Notes: generated by a model not told the origin, from the sequence alone. Shown: positions 1 to 6,113, counted from the first letter of the stretch. The stretch is 6,345 nt of DNA from Desulfobacterales bacterium (GCA_020345785.1 CP070771.1:1325315-1331659); one strand, 5' to 3'. Made by a program: numbers and translations.

Positions 1-225
1 CTGGCGCCGGAAATCAGGGTCAATGCCATCGCACCGGGATTTGTTGACACCGGCTTCGTCAACTGGACACCGGAGGTCCTAAAAGATTTGCAAAAACCCA
101 CCCGTCTCGGAAGGATAATAGACCGCGAGGATGTGGCGGATGCGGCCGTGTATCTGGCGGCCGATGGGAAATCCACCACCGGCCAAACCATCTTAGTGGA
201 TGCCGGCGATACCGCACTCGGCTAA
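1..225 (+). CDS. short-chain dehydrogenase/reductase (SDR), C-terminal part
   Basis: The reading frame is open from the first base to a TAA at 223-225 and gives the last 74 residues of a protein whose start lies outside the window. It reads RVNAIAPGFVDT near the beginning, the segment that follows the catalytic YxxxK in classical SDRs and helps hold the nicotinamide cofactor. It ends with the usual SDR tail: a DREDVADAAVYLAAD helix, then STTGQTILVDAG. Family knowledge says these are soluble NAD(P)(H)-dependent oxidoreductases of about 250 residues. The Rossmann glycine motif and the catalytic Ser/Tyr/Lys are upstream and cannot be checked, so the substrate is unknown. FabG-like reductases and sugar or alcohol dehydrogenases fit equally well. 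Family confidence is high; specific function cannot be assigned. Confidence 0.93.
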   Translation: MAPEIRVNAIAPGFVDTGFVNWTPEVLKDLQKPTRLGRIIDREDVADAAVYLAADGKSTTGQTILVDAGDTALG

Positions 226-284
226 TCTGGGACAGCCTGCCCCTGAGCCAATTAGTCTTAGTTGCTATTTCTTTGCTCTTTATG

Positions 285-390
285 ATCCGCCCGGCGGATT
301 TCATCACGAAAACACGAAATTTAGAAAAGACGAAACTTTTATTTTCTCCCATTCGTGTTTTTCCCGCCACGGCGGGATGCTTTCGTGATT
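285..390. repeat. nested inverted repeat with two GC-rich palindromes
   Basis: ATCCGC (285-290) and GCGGAT (294-299) form a perfect hairpin around CCG. Next to it, ATCACGAAAACACGAAAT (303-320) is complementary to a right arm starting ATTCGTGTTT (351-360) and ending TTTCGTGAT (381-389). The right arm is split by a second perfect palindrome, CCCGCC-AC-GGCGGG (363-376). The region between the arms contains smaller complementary tracts (AGAAAA with TTTTCT). The element lies 60 bp after the SDR stop, so the transcript would fold here and could be terminated or stabilised, but no clean U-run follows the strong stem. It is probably a member of a dispersed intergenic repeat family; that is an inference. 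Confidence 0.7.
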
Positions 391-407
391 AGTTTCTTTA
401 TTGGTTA

Positions 408-421
408 CCCGCTGAAACGGG
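408..421. other. small hairpin CCCG-CTGAAA-CGGG
   Basis: A 4-bp perfect stem (408-411 with 418-421) closes a 6-base loop about 50 bp before the LOG remnant. Alone it is weak and no T-run follows it, so a terminator role is unlikely. It may belong to the same palindrome-rich spacer as the nested repeat just upstream. Confidence 0.3.
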
Positions 422-473
422 ATCTCCGCTGCGCTACGACCGACTTGTCTGGGTTAGGTATATAAGTGAAAAA

Positions 474-692
474 ATGCAAAGTATCTGCATATTTTGCGGA
501 TCCAGTACGGGTAGAAATTCATCCAACGATTATTTGGACCTGTTTTTTGACCATATGGTCGCCGAAGGCTTCCTGCTGCCTGCTCATAAAGACATGCTGC
601 TGCTGCGAGATAATCCTGCTGCAATACTGGAAAGCCTGCTTACATTCGAGCTGCCCGTCCTCGACAAGTGGGGCAACTTCAAGAGCTCTTGA
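474..692 (+). pseudogene. LOG-family phosphoribohydrolase remnant with internal in-frame deletion
   Basis: The frame from the ATG at 474 encodes 72 residues. The first part, MQSICIFCGSSTGRN, is the N-terminal strand and nucleotide-binding turn of LOG-family proteins (often mis-named lysine decarboxylases), which release cytokinin-like bases or ribose 5-phosphate from nucleotides. From about residue 18 it reads DYLDLFFDHMVAEGFL through AILESLL to VLDKW, which is the C-terminal end of the same family. Intact relatives are about 190 residues, so roughly 115-120 central residues are missing. These include the GGG/GLMG region and the diagnostic PGGxGTxxE active-site motif. The join lies near 519-525 and keeps the frame. 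The protein cannot be a working hydrolase, so I call it a pseudogene, although an uninterrupted short ORF survives. There is no strong ribosome site before the ATG. A GTG at 466 opens a different, unrelated frame. Confidence 0.8.
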
Positions 693-1177
693 TATCAACA
701 CATAATTACCCGCCCACAATCCTTCCGAAAAATCTATTAATATCTGAATGTTGCACGCAAATAAAAATCATCTACCACCAACAAAGCCGGCGGCTTATGA
801 ATGGTGTTACCAGATTCGGTTTGATCCTACTCTAACCCTGCCGAATGCCCCTTGCATCGGGACGAATGAGATCTTACCTTCTTTGGGATGAATCCGGCCG
901 GTTACGGCACCATCGGAAGAACAAAACAGCATACTTTTCCGGGTTTGGCCGGTTTCGGAAATTGACTATTGTGATTTGGAATTTATTTGTAATTTGGTGC
1001 TTGGAATTTGGAATTTACTCCCGAGTGTTTTGCACCATAAATCTGACACCTGAAACCCGTAAAAATTACTTTGCGATAAATTTATTGCCCCGCAAGGGCC
1101 ACTTCTATCGTGCGTAGTCTCGGTCGAAGCGTAAAGACTTAGGCAAAAAAAAACGGGTCCGGATAAGGAAAAAAATC
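693..1177. other. 485-bp spacer without a supported gene
   Basis: Nothing between the LOG remnant and the FmdB gene reads as a protein family on either strand. The first 270 bp hold short palindromes only, such as AGCCGGCGGCT at 785-795. The stretch 964-1063 is a 7-bp-periodic repeat. The last 110 bp before 1178 should contain the promoter of the FmdB gene, but no convincing -35/-10 pair can be named. The open frame at 845-1117 (+) translates the heptamer repeat (VIWNLFVIWCLEFGI) and is judged non-coding. Confidence 0.6.
964..1063 (+). repeat. degenerate heptanucleotide repeat array
   Basis: From 971 to 1019 the sequence divides into consecutive 7-base units with no indel, variants of ATTTGGA (for example GGAATTT, ATTTGGT, GCTTGGA, ATTTGGA, ATTTACT). 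After an irregular stretch, three further 7-base units follow at 1043-1063 (CTGACAC, CTGAAAC, CCGTAAA). ATTTGGTGCTTGGAATTT (992-1009) recurs exactly at 5601-5618, and TCTGACACCTGAAACC (1042-1057) recurs exactly at 6265-6280, which ties this array to those in the right half of the window. Confidence 0.75.
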
Positions 1178-1408
1178 ATGCCATTATACGAATATAACTG
1201 TGAACAGTGCAATTACCAATTCGACCGTCTGGTCGCTTCCCATAATTCCCAGGTAAAATGTCCCCTTTGTCAGGGTAAAGTGAAAAAACTGATGTCAAGT
1301 TTTTCAGTCGGCGCATCCCACGGCTTTACGGGCGGCATCCCGGCGGCAGCCGGACCCAAAATGTGCACCAATTGCGGTCCGTCACCTGCTGCATTTGGTA
1401 AAAATTGA
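1178..1408 (+). CDS. FmdB-type zinc-ribbon protein
   Basis: This is a 76-residue soluble protein beginning MPLYEYNCEQCNYQFD, the signature opening of the FmdB/CxxC_CxxC_SSSS family. Cys8-x2-Cys11 and Cys28-x2-Cys31 (CPLCQG) form the expected four-cysteine zinc ribbon, followed by the typical KLMSSFSV segment. Family members are named after a proposed regulator of formamidase genes in Methylophilus, but most are small zinc proteins of unproved role. After a Gly/Ala-rich linker a further CxxC pair, Cys63 and Cys66 (MCTNCG), sits near the C-terminus. The ATG at 1178 is well supported: TAAGGA at 1164-1169 lies 8 bases upstream. The gene stands alone and converges on the large minus-strand gene, with a 117-bp gap between stops. 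Family assignment is firm; function is not. Confidence 0.92.
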   Translation: MPLYEYNCEQCNYQFDRLVASHNSQVKCPLCQGKVKKLMSSFSVGASHGFTGGIPAAAGPKMCTNCGPSPAAFGKN

Positions 1409-1505
1409 CACCTGCCAACAGGCCGACTATCAGACGGGACGTAAAGACGGCACGGGCAACTTTTTAAGAAATCATTTAGAATTAATTGGTATTTGGATGA
1501 GAGGG

Positions 1506-1520
1506 GTCTTTGGTAAAGAC
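1506..1520. terminator. perfect hairpin in the convergent gap (possible terminator)
   Basis: GTCTTT-GGT-AAAGAC is a perfect 6-bp stem with a 3-base loop, 6 bases past the stop of the 940-residue minus-strand gene and about 100 bases past the FmdB stop. Its position between two converging genes suits a 3' end structure for the minus-strand transcript. No U-run follows it on either strand, so intrinsic termination is doubtful. Confidence 0.35.
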
Positions 1521-1525
1521 GCACA

Positions 1526-4348
1526 TCAGCGCGCGGCCTGGGCCGCCGCCGTTTTCATATGGCGGGCCTCGATTTGTTTTAATGCTTTCTGGGCTTCGAG
1601 GGCAACCGCCGACTTGCCTTTGGCAAATTTCGTCAAACAGGCGTTGGATTTCTCAGATCCAATTTTTGCCAGGGTGGTAAAGGCGGCAAGCAGGATGGGT
1701 GTTTGATCTGTCTTGGGCTGTTGCAACTTCAAACGGTTGATCAGTCCTTTGCCGGAATCACCCGATTTTTGAACGACTTTGAGAATTGCCTCCTCAAGGC
1801 GGTCCACGGCCGGAAAGTTGTTTAGAGCCCCCAGTGCTTGAATGAGTTGCGCAATTTTGCGGAAGTGGACTGTCGCCTCCTGCTCGTCATCCGGGGAATC
1901 GGAAGTTATGATCTGCAGGATTTGGGCGATGGCGTTTTGGGAAAGACTTTTCAATTTTCCGAGTGCGGTCACGGCCCGCCAGCGCAATTTATCATCCGGA
2001 TTGGTCAGGCCTTTTAGGATGATCGACTCCAGATCTTCGGCATTAAAACTGATGAGGGTGTGCAAGGATTCTTCCTGAACCTGAGGATCGCTATGGCCCG
2101 CATATTTTTTGACCAGCTCGGTATCCGCATTCGCTTTACCCACCTCCCGCAGAATCGCCAGCGCGTTCCTCAGGGTCCCGGCATCCTGCTTGTTTTTCTG
2201 GAGGATATTTAAACTCCAGAGGCGGGCTTTTTCGCCCATACTCACAACGGTCTCCATGGCGTCGGTTCGCACCTCGGAATTTTCGCTTTTTATCAGGATC
2301 AGATTCAAAATATCCAGGCCCTTGCTTCCCAGCCGGCGAACGATCTGGTCAATCTCCAGACGCGAGGTGGTGGATACCGTCAAATAGGCATTGGATAACA
2401 TGTCGGACACGTCTTTGAATATAAAATAAAACGGGTTGGGCGGCAGGTTATTTTTGGGTGAATACAGATCGGTTTCGTTTTTAACCTTGTTGACCGCCAG
2501 GGTAATTTTGAAGGCCACCTTCCAATTCTGCTCTTCAAGAACGATCGGTATCACCCTGCGAAAGCATTTCAACATGACGGTGGCATCCTCAGGGGTCATC
2601 CGCTCGAATACCCAATTAATGTAAACGCTGAGGCGCGCCTTCACATCGCGCACGATTTTCATGGTATTAACCAGATATTGAACATCGGGTGGAAGCTCTT
2701 TGAAGGCCAATACGTTGCTGTTATGCATCTCCTCCAGAAATTTTTGCGCGCCTTTTGCTTTCTGCTGAATCAACCTGCGCGACAGGTTTTTGATGATACG
2801 TTTAACCCCCTGATGCCGCCGTTGGAAAGCGGCAGTCGGTGCTTCCTTCGTTTTTAGTTCATTGAGTTCCTTGAGATCTTCAAACACATAATGTGAGGTA
2901 GGCAGCAGCAAATCCGGCGGCATACCCTCTATGACTACCCCTTCTATTTCCTCGGACTCAATATTTTCAACGTGCTGCGCTATAATATAACAATTGACAA
3001 GCAGTTCTTTCAGATATTCACCATATTTCAGAGGTCGGATGATGTCATGGATGATTTTAACCTTCAGGTGGAGAATGGCTTCGTCCGATTTTCCCTTAAA
3101 CATGGGCAGGATCTTTAAATCCTTGGTAAGTCGCTGGATGGCCATTTCAACGCGCCAGGGCAGGTTTTTCTCCAAAACGATGATATCGTCCATGAAAATA
3201 GTTGAAATTTCACTAATTCCATTTTTCGCCAGGGCCCGCGATAAAAGCTCGCCCATCTTTTTATTTCGGCCCTGATCCGCCCTGGGATCGCTCATAATAT
3301 CAATGTAACTTTCAAAATGGGCGGCGGTAATTTGCTTCTTGATGGCAAAACTTATCAAGCCCTTGCGGTTAAAAAACTCGGTCAGCTTGGGAACAAAGAG
3401 CTCCGCCATGCCGGCTCCCACCAGGGTGCGCACGCTGACCGGTTCATCCAGGATACCCGTGATCAAAATATCTTTCTTCTGGGGAGTTTCCAGGTCTGTG
3501 ATCATTATTTCCTGGGATTCTCCCAGGCATTTTAAAAACTGCGCATGGAGTCCTTTTTTGGCTTTCTGGGCCCCGGGGTGTTTGGGTGAATAGTAGCCGG
3601 AGCGCAGCATGGCCTTTGTCAGATCCATAATGAAATCCGCCACCGGCTTTACCTTGTCGCGCTCCTCCGAAGTGAGGTTTTTTTTGTCCTGGGTAGGCGG
3701 CGCTTTGATCTCCGGCGGTGGTGCTTCCTCAATGACGGCCTCTTCCTGGGCAATGGCCTCACGCAGCCATTCAAAGTTCAGTTGGGATTCCTCCTCGCCG
3801 GACATCTCAGCCGATTGAGCAGCAGTGCACTTCTGAGCCGGATCCGTGGCTGCGTCTGCCGTGCTCGATTGCTGCCCGTCGCCAACCGTTGGGGGCGATT
3901 CCTGGTTCGGCGTCGAAGATGAGACCGACGGGTTCTCACAGGTTGTTGCAGCCTCTTCATCAATGCTGTCATAGGCGATAATTGACCCGGAATCTTGCAG
4001 CGTGTCGCAGAGTGCCAGCAGGAACTGGTATTTTTCGTCGGCCAACAGTTTCAGGTCCAACTTATCAAAAATTTTCTCCAGATCATCTTTAACTCCAACC
4101 AGCATGCCCGGGGGTTTATCCACCTGTTCCGCAATTTTGCGTCCACGGGTTTTCAATACGATTCCATTGATTTGAAAGGTATAGTCGATTCTGGGCACGG
4201 AAAAATTGAGGGCTAACGGCGAATCTTTCGGCACGGGATTTTCAGCCTGCACGAATAGCTTGCCTGCTTTGAGCTGAAGATAATCTTGAAAAAATTTTTC
4301 AGCTGAACGATAATTGATGTCGAATGGTATCACTTGCATGCTAACCAC
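1526..4348 (-). CDS. large PilZ-like / HEAT-repeat protein, function unknown
   Basis: This 940-residue protein has no signal peptide or clear membrane segment, so it is probably cytoplasmic. Residues ~5-95 look like a divergent PilZ-type beta-barrel (LKAGKLFVQAENPVPKDSPL, then GIVLKTRG and PPGMLVGV). The RxxxR and (D/N)xSxxG motifs that bind cyclic di-GMP are not seen. Residues ~122-225 are a Ser/Thr/Gln/Glu/Pro-rich, probably disordered linker with acidic stretches. Residues ~230-420 (MLRSGYYSPKHPGAQKAKKG onward, then GMAELFVPKLTEFFNRKGLISFAI) resemble the helical module found ahead of HEAT repeats in other deltaproteobacterial regulators. Residues ~430-650 are helical and unrecognised. Residues ~660-930 hold HEAT/PBS-lyase-like helical pairs, for example DPQVQEESLHTLISF and DDKLRWRAVTALGKL. 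Such repeats serve as protein-binding scaffolds, so a signalling or scaffold role is inferred. The start is uncertain: GTG at 4348 has AAGG 4 bases upstream, while an in-frame ATG at 4339 would remove three residues. The gene is single, with a long AT-rich leader. Confidence 0.85.
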   Translation of the reverse strand: MVSMQVIPFDINYRSAEKFFQDYLQLKAGKLFVQAENPVPKDSPLALNFSVPRIDYTFQINGIVLKTRGRKIAEQVDKPPGMLVGVKDDLEKIFDKLDLKLLADEKYQFLLALCDTLQDSGSIIAYDSIDEEAATTCENPSVSSSTPNQESPPTVGDGQQSSTADAATDPAQKCTAAQSAEMSGEEESQLNFEWLREAIAQEEAVIEEAPPPEIKAPPTQDKKNLTSEERDKVKPVADFIMDLTKAMLRSGYYSPKHPGAQKAKKGLHAQFLKCLGESQEIMITDLETPQKKDILITGILDEPVSVRTLVGAGMAELFVPKLTEFFNRKGLISFAIKKQITAAHFESYIDIMSDPRADQGRNKKMGELLSRALAKNGISEISTIFMDDIIVLEKNLPWRVEMAIQRLTKDLKILPMFKGKSDEAILHLKVKIIHDIIRPLKYGEYLKELLVNCYIIAQHVENIESEEIEGVVIEGMPPDLLLPTSHYVFEDLKELNELKTKEAPTAAFQRRHQGVKRIIKNLSRRLIQQKAKGAQKFLEEMHNSNVLAFKELPPDVQYLVNTMKIVRDVKARLSVYINWVFERMTPEDATVMLKCFRRVIPIVLEEQNWKVAFKITLAVNKVKNETDLYSPKNNLPPNPFYFIFKDVSDMLSNAYLTVSTTSRLEIDQIVRRLGSKGLDILNLILIKSENSEVRTDAMETVVSMGEKARLWSLNILQKNKQDAGTLRNALAILREVGKANADTELVKKYAGHSDPQVQEESLHTLISFNAEDLESIILKGLTNPDDKLRWRAVTALGKLKSLSQNAIAQILQIITSDSPDDEQEATVHFRKIAQLIQALGALNNFPAVDRLEEAILKVVQKSGDSGKGLINRLKLQQPKTDQTPILLAAFTTLAKIGSEKSNACLTKFAKGKSAVALEAQKALKQIEARHMKTAAAQAAR

Positions 4349-4889
4349 TTGGCCTTTTTAAAAAAATTAACTGAACTGTGGTTGGCCTTTTTTTAAAAAT
4401 CGGCGTTGATTTAATCTTTTTTTTTTCGTCAATTTATATTATCGGTACTTATTGTTTAAACTTAATATTTCTTTTCTTTTTTTTATTTTTACACGTGTCC
4501 CGAACCAAGCGCTGCCGGACAATTACCGGACGCCCATTGGGTTCTAAAAATATAATAAAATTATATAATTATATTTGTTGAGGTGCAGTCTTCAACAGCT
4601 ATAGTTCCCGATAATATTAACCTTGAAAGTCGTCCGGATAAAATTCGTCTTCCGGGCAAGACAACTCCATTCATCAGCCACCGGCATCGTTTAATTTTGG
4701 ACCAACGAAACCTGCTCCCTCTGTAACACGAAAACCTTATCAATTCTCACCCCGATAGGTCGGGTGGCTTATGAATGAAGATAGAGCGGATTATGCGGCG
4801 GCGGAATTTATCCCCCCTTAACGATAGGTTATTTTGAAAATGTTCACACGCAAGTTCAGCTTAGTGCCTATTGAGCGTCGATCCCATTT
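4349..4889. other. 541-bp AT-rich spacer, probable promoter region of the large gene
   Basis: No gene is supported here. The half next to the large minus-strand gene (4349-4575) is very AT-rich. It has long T tracts (around 4417-4426 and 4470-4492), two copies of TTGGCCTTTTT (4349 and 4382) and the palindrome AATTATATAATT (4559-4570). TATAAT-like hexamers occur at 4551 and 4564, but no good -35 pairs with them. The short stretch 4498-4566 (+) reads RTITGRPLGSKNIIKLYN, possibly the tail of a Y1/REP-type transposase. The half next to the RidA-family gene has normal composition, short open frames without family resemblance, and one imperfect hairpin at 4748-4766. Confidence 0.55.
4748..4766. other. 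imperfect hairpin downstream of the RidA-family gene
   Basis: CACCCCGA (4748-4755) and TCGGGTG (4760-4766) pair around TAGG with a single bulged base. The hairpin lies about 124 bp beyond the stop of the minus-strand RidA-family gene. It could mark the end of that transcript, but there is no U-run on the 3' side in the minus direction. Confidence 0.3.
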
Positions 4890-5297
4890 TTACGGCAATG
4901 CAGCCACAGCCTCAATCTCGATCAGCCATTCCTCACGGGCCAGTTGATCGATCACGACGAGTGTGTTGGTGGGATAGCGGCCATTGGGATAGATTTCAGC
5001 GAAGATTTCCCTGCGTTTATTATAAAAGGCGCTCAAATCCTGGGATCGAATCAAATAGGTCGTAAATTTCACGATGTTTTCAAAAGATGCACCGGCACTA
5101 TCGAGAATGCTGCCGAGATTTTTAAACACCTGCTGCATTTGAGCATTGAAATCACCCGGACCGACGAGTTGATTATCTGCATCGATCGCCACCTGGCCGG
5201 CAATAAATAACAGCCGGCCGGCACTTACAGATATTGCGTGGTTGTACAACCCTTGCGGTTGGGCGACACCCTGCGTCTCCAGTATTTCAAGTTTCAT
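4890..5297 (-). CDS. RidA-family (YjgF/YER057c/UK114) protein, atypical active site
   Basis: This 135-residue protein covers the full family length. It shows SAGRLLFIAGQVAID (residues 25-39), QMQQVFKNLGSILDSAGASFENIVKFTTYL (53-82) and the C-terminal LIEIEAVAAL (125-134). Well-studied RidA proteins form trimers that hydrolyse reactive enamines/imines such as 2-aminoacrylate and need an arginine in a PxRxxV-type segment. Here the matching segment reads YPTNTLVV, with Asn111 where that arginine is expected. Rid subfamilies without this arginine generally lack the deaminase activity, so the role should be left open. The ATG at 5297 is decided by a perfect AGGAGG (5303-5308, read on the minus strand) 5 bases before it. 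The frame stays open back to 5402, but that upstream part is untranslated leader and repeat. The gene has no co-directional neighbour within 420 bp. Confidence 0.92.
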   Translation of the reverse strand: MKLEILETQGVAQPQGLYNHAISVSAGRLLFIAGQVAIDADNQLVGPGDFNAQMQQVFKNLGSILDSAGASFENIVKFTTYLIRSQDLSAFYNKRREIFAEIYPNGRYPTNTLVVIDQLAREEWLIEIEAVAALP

Positions 5298-5386
5298 TTT
5301 AGCCTCCTTTGTTGAAGAGCATAAGATCCCGATCCGGCTTCTGTCCCGGAAGAAGAACCCGGCTTTGATTTGTTCCAATAGCTTAT

Positions 5387-5449
5387 AAATTCCAAATCTC
5401 AAATCCCAAATTACAGATAAACCTCAAATCACAAATCTCAAATTCGAAA
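5387..5449 (-). repeat. degenerate heptanucleotide array, nine units
   Basis: Nine consecutive 7-base units run without an indel. They begin AAATTCC, AAATCTC, and the later ones have the form TCACAAA, TCTCAAA. Read on the minus strand the unit is close to GATTTGG/AATTTGA, which is the reverse complement of the type at 971-1019 and 5563-5625. Confidence 0.8.
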
Positions 5450-5562
5450 AAACTATTAGCCTTCCGTGAATCAAGTCTATCCGACAATCTCTGATATTCA
5501 TCATGCCGCCTGTTTTCAAATCGGAGGTGCCAATTGGTTGCAAGGTACAAACTGTTTAGGTC

Positions 5563-5625
5563 ATTGGAGCTTGGAAATTGGATATTGTTTGTCATTTGTC
5601 ATTTGGTGCTTGGAATTTTTTTATT
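5563..5625 (+). repeat. degenerate heptanucleotide array, nine units
   Basis: Nine in-phase 7-base units such as ATTGGAG, CTTGGAA, a perfect tandem pair of GTCATTT (5591-5604), then GGTGCTT and GGAATTT. It contains ATTTGGTGCTTGGAATTT (5601-5618), identical to 992-1009. It is oriented opposite to the array at 5387-5449. Confidence 0.8.
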
Positions 5626-5726
5626 CAAAAGCTCAACTGTAGGTTATTCAACCAGTTTCACTTTTAAACATAGATATTAGATGCAACAATACAGACTATA
5701 TTCCAAAACCATAAGTCAGCCTTTGA

Positions 5727-6113
5727 TCAACTTTCCAACAGAGTGTCTTCAACCGTATCCGGAAGCAGGGGATCATGCTCGCAGGTGTTAAAGGCAACCA
5801 GAACATTCGGCCGGTCACCGGTATTTTTTATTGCGTGGGGTACTTTGGGCGGCAGGATGAAACGATAGGCCTCTTTGTCTGGGACCTCGATATCGCGTAA
5901 TTTCCCGTCCTCCCTGATCCTGACCAGGGCCGGTCCCACCACGGCGATTGTTTCAGTGCCCAGCAGGTGAGAGTGGTTGCCGCGTACAACACCTGGCCGG
6001 CTGATGACGACATGGGCGTTGCGCTGCGCTGCGATCCTGTCGACCGCGATCGGTTCAAAGACCACCCCCCTTGCATCGCTGTGCACCCGCAACCTATCTA
6101 TTTTTATCGGCAT
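5727..6113 (-). CDS. single-domain cupin, CapF C-terminal-domain-like
   Basis: This is a 128-residue protein made of one cupin barrel. Motif 1 reads PGVVRGNHSHLLGTETIAVVG, with likely metal ligands His47, His49 and Glu54. Motif 2 reads ILPPKVPHAIKNTGD, with His93 as the fourth ligand. The RGNHxH opening, the HDARG-type N-terminus (HSDARGVVFEPI) and the ending DPLLPDT match the cupin domain at the end of CapF-type capsule/surface polysaccharide enzymes and related dTDP-sugar epimerase or isomerase cupins. In CapF this domain follows a reductase domain, which is absent here. A sugar-nucleotide isomerase/epimerase or sensor role is inferred. No polysaccharide genes are visible in the window to support it. 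The ATG at 6113 is supported by GAGGA (6123-6127, minus strand) 9 bases upstream; the palindrome AATTCGAATT lies between the two. Confidence 0.85.
   Translation of the reverse strand: MPIKIDRLRVHSDARGVVFEPIAVDRIAAQRNAHVVISRPGVVRGNHSHLLGTETIAVVGPALVRIREDGKLRDIEVPDKEAYRFILPPKVPHAIKNTGDRPNVLVAFNTCEHDPLLPDTVEDTLLES

Larger units (their letters stand above)
5298..5726. other. 429-bp spacer built largely of two opposed heptamer arrays
   Basis: The ribosome site and leader of the RidA-family gene occupy the left end (5298-5386), with two direct copies of CCGGCTT. Then come a 7-bp repeat array (5387-5449), about 113 bp of unrecognised sequence (5450-5562), a second array in the opposite orientation (5563-5625), and about 100 bp of AT-rich sequence before the cupin stop. 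No gene is supported. The minus-strand open frame 5383-5595 ends in a translation of the repeat (FEFEICDLRFICNLGFEIWNL) and is judged non-coding. Confidence 0.6.

Noticed and set aside
226..473. Strong hairpins considered as an SDR terminator or a riboswitch for the LOG remnant
   Set aside because: No U-run follows the stems, and no known riboswitch core is recognisable; a dispersed palindromic repeat explains them better.
466..705. Alternative plus-strand frame from GTG 466 over the LOG remnant
   Set aside because: The frame from ATG 474 has clear LOG-family sequence at both ends; the 466 frame is a Cys/Ser-rich shadow.
792..803. 12-bp match GGCTTATGAATG at 792-803 and 4766-4777
   Set aside because: About one such 12-mer pair is expected by chance in a window of this size, and the flanks do not match.
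845..1117. 90-residue plus-strand open frame before the FmdB gene
   Set aside because: It runs through the heptamer array (VIWNLFVIWCLEFGI), has no ribosome site and looks like translated spacer.
1842..3818. Several plus-strand open frames of 60-100 codons inside the large minus-strand gene
   Set aside because: They are antisense to a long frame with clear domain content and are low-complexity Arg/Ser/Phe-rich shadows.
4561..4743. 60-residue minus-strand open frame in the AT-rich spacer
   Set aside because: It is basic and compositionally odd, with no ribosome site or recognisable motif. The opposite strand is equally open (from GTG at 4583), so neither is supported.
5383..5595. 70-residue minus-strand open frame with a FEIWNL-type ending
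   Set aside because: Its C-terminal part is the translation of the 7-bp repeat; a 21-bp (three-unit) cycle gives a pseudo-repeat of seven residues. There is no ribosome site and no family resemblance.
5387..5625. Regularly spaced repeats considered as a CRISPR array
   Set aside because: The units are 7 bases long, degenerate and contiguous, with no spacers and no cas genes nearby.
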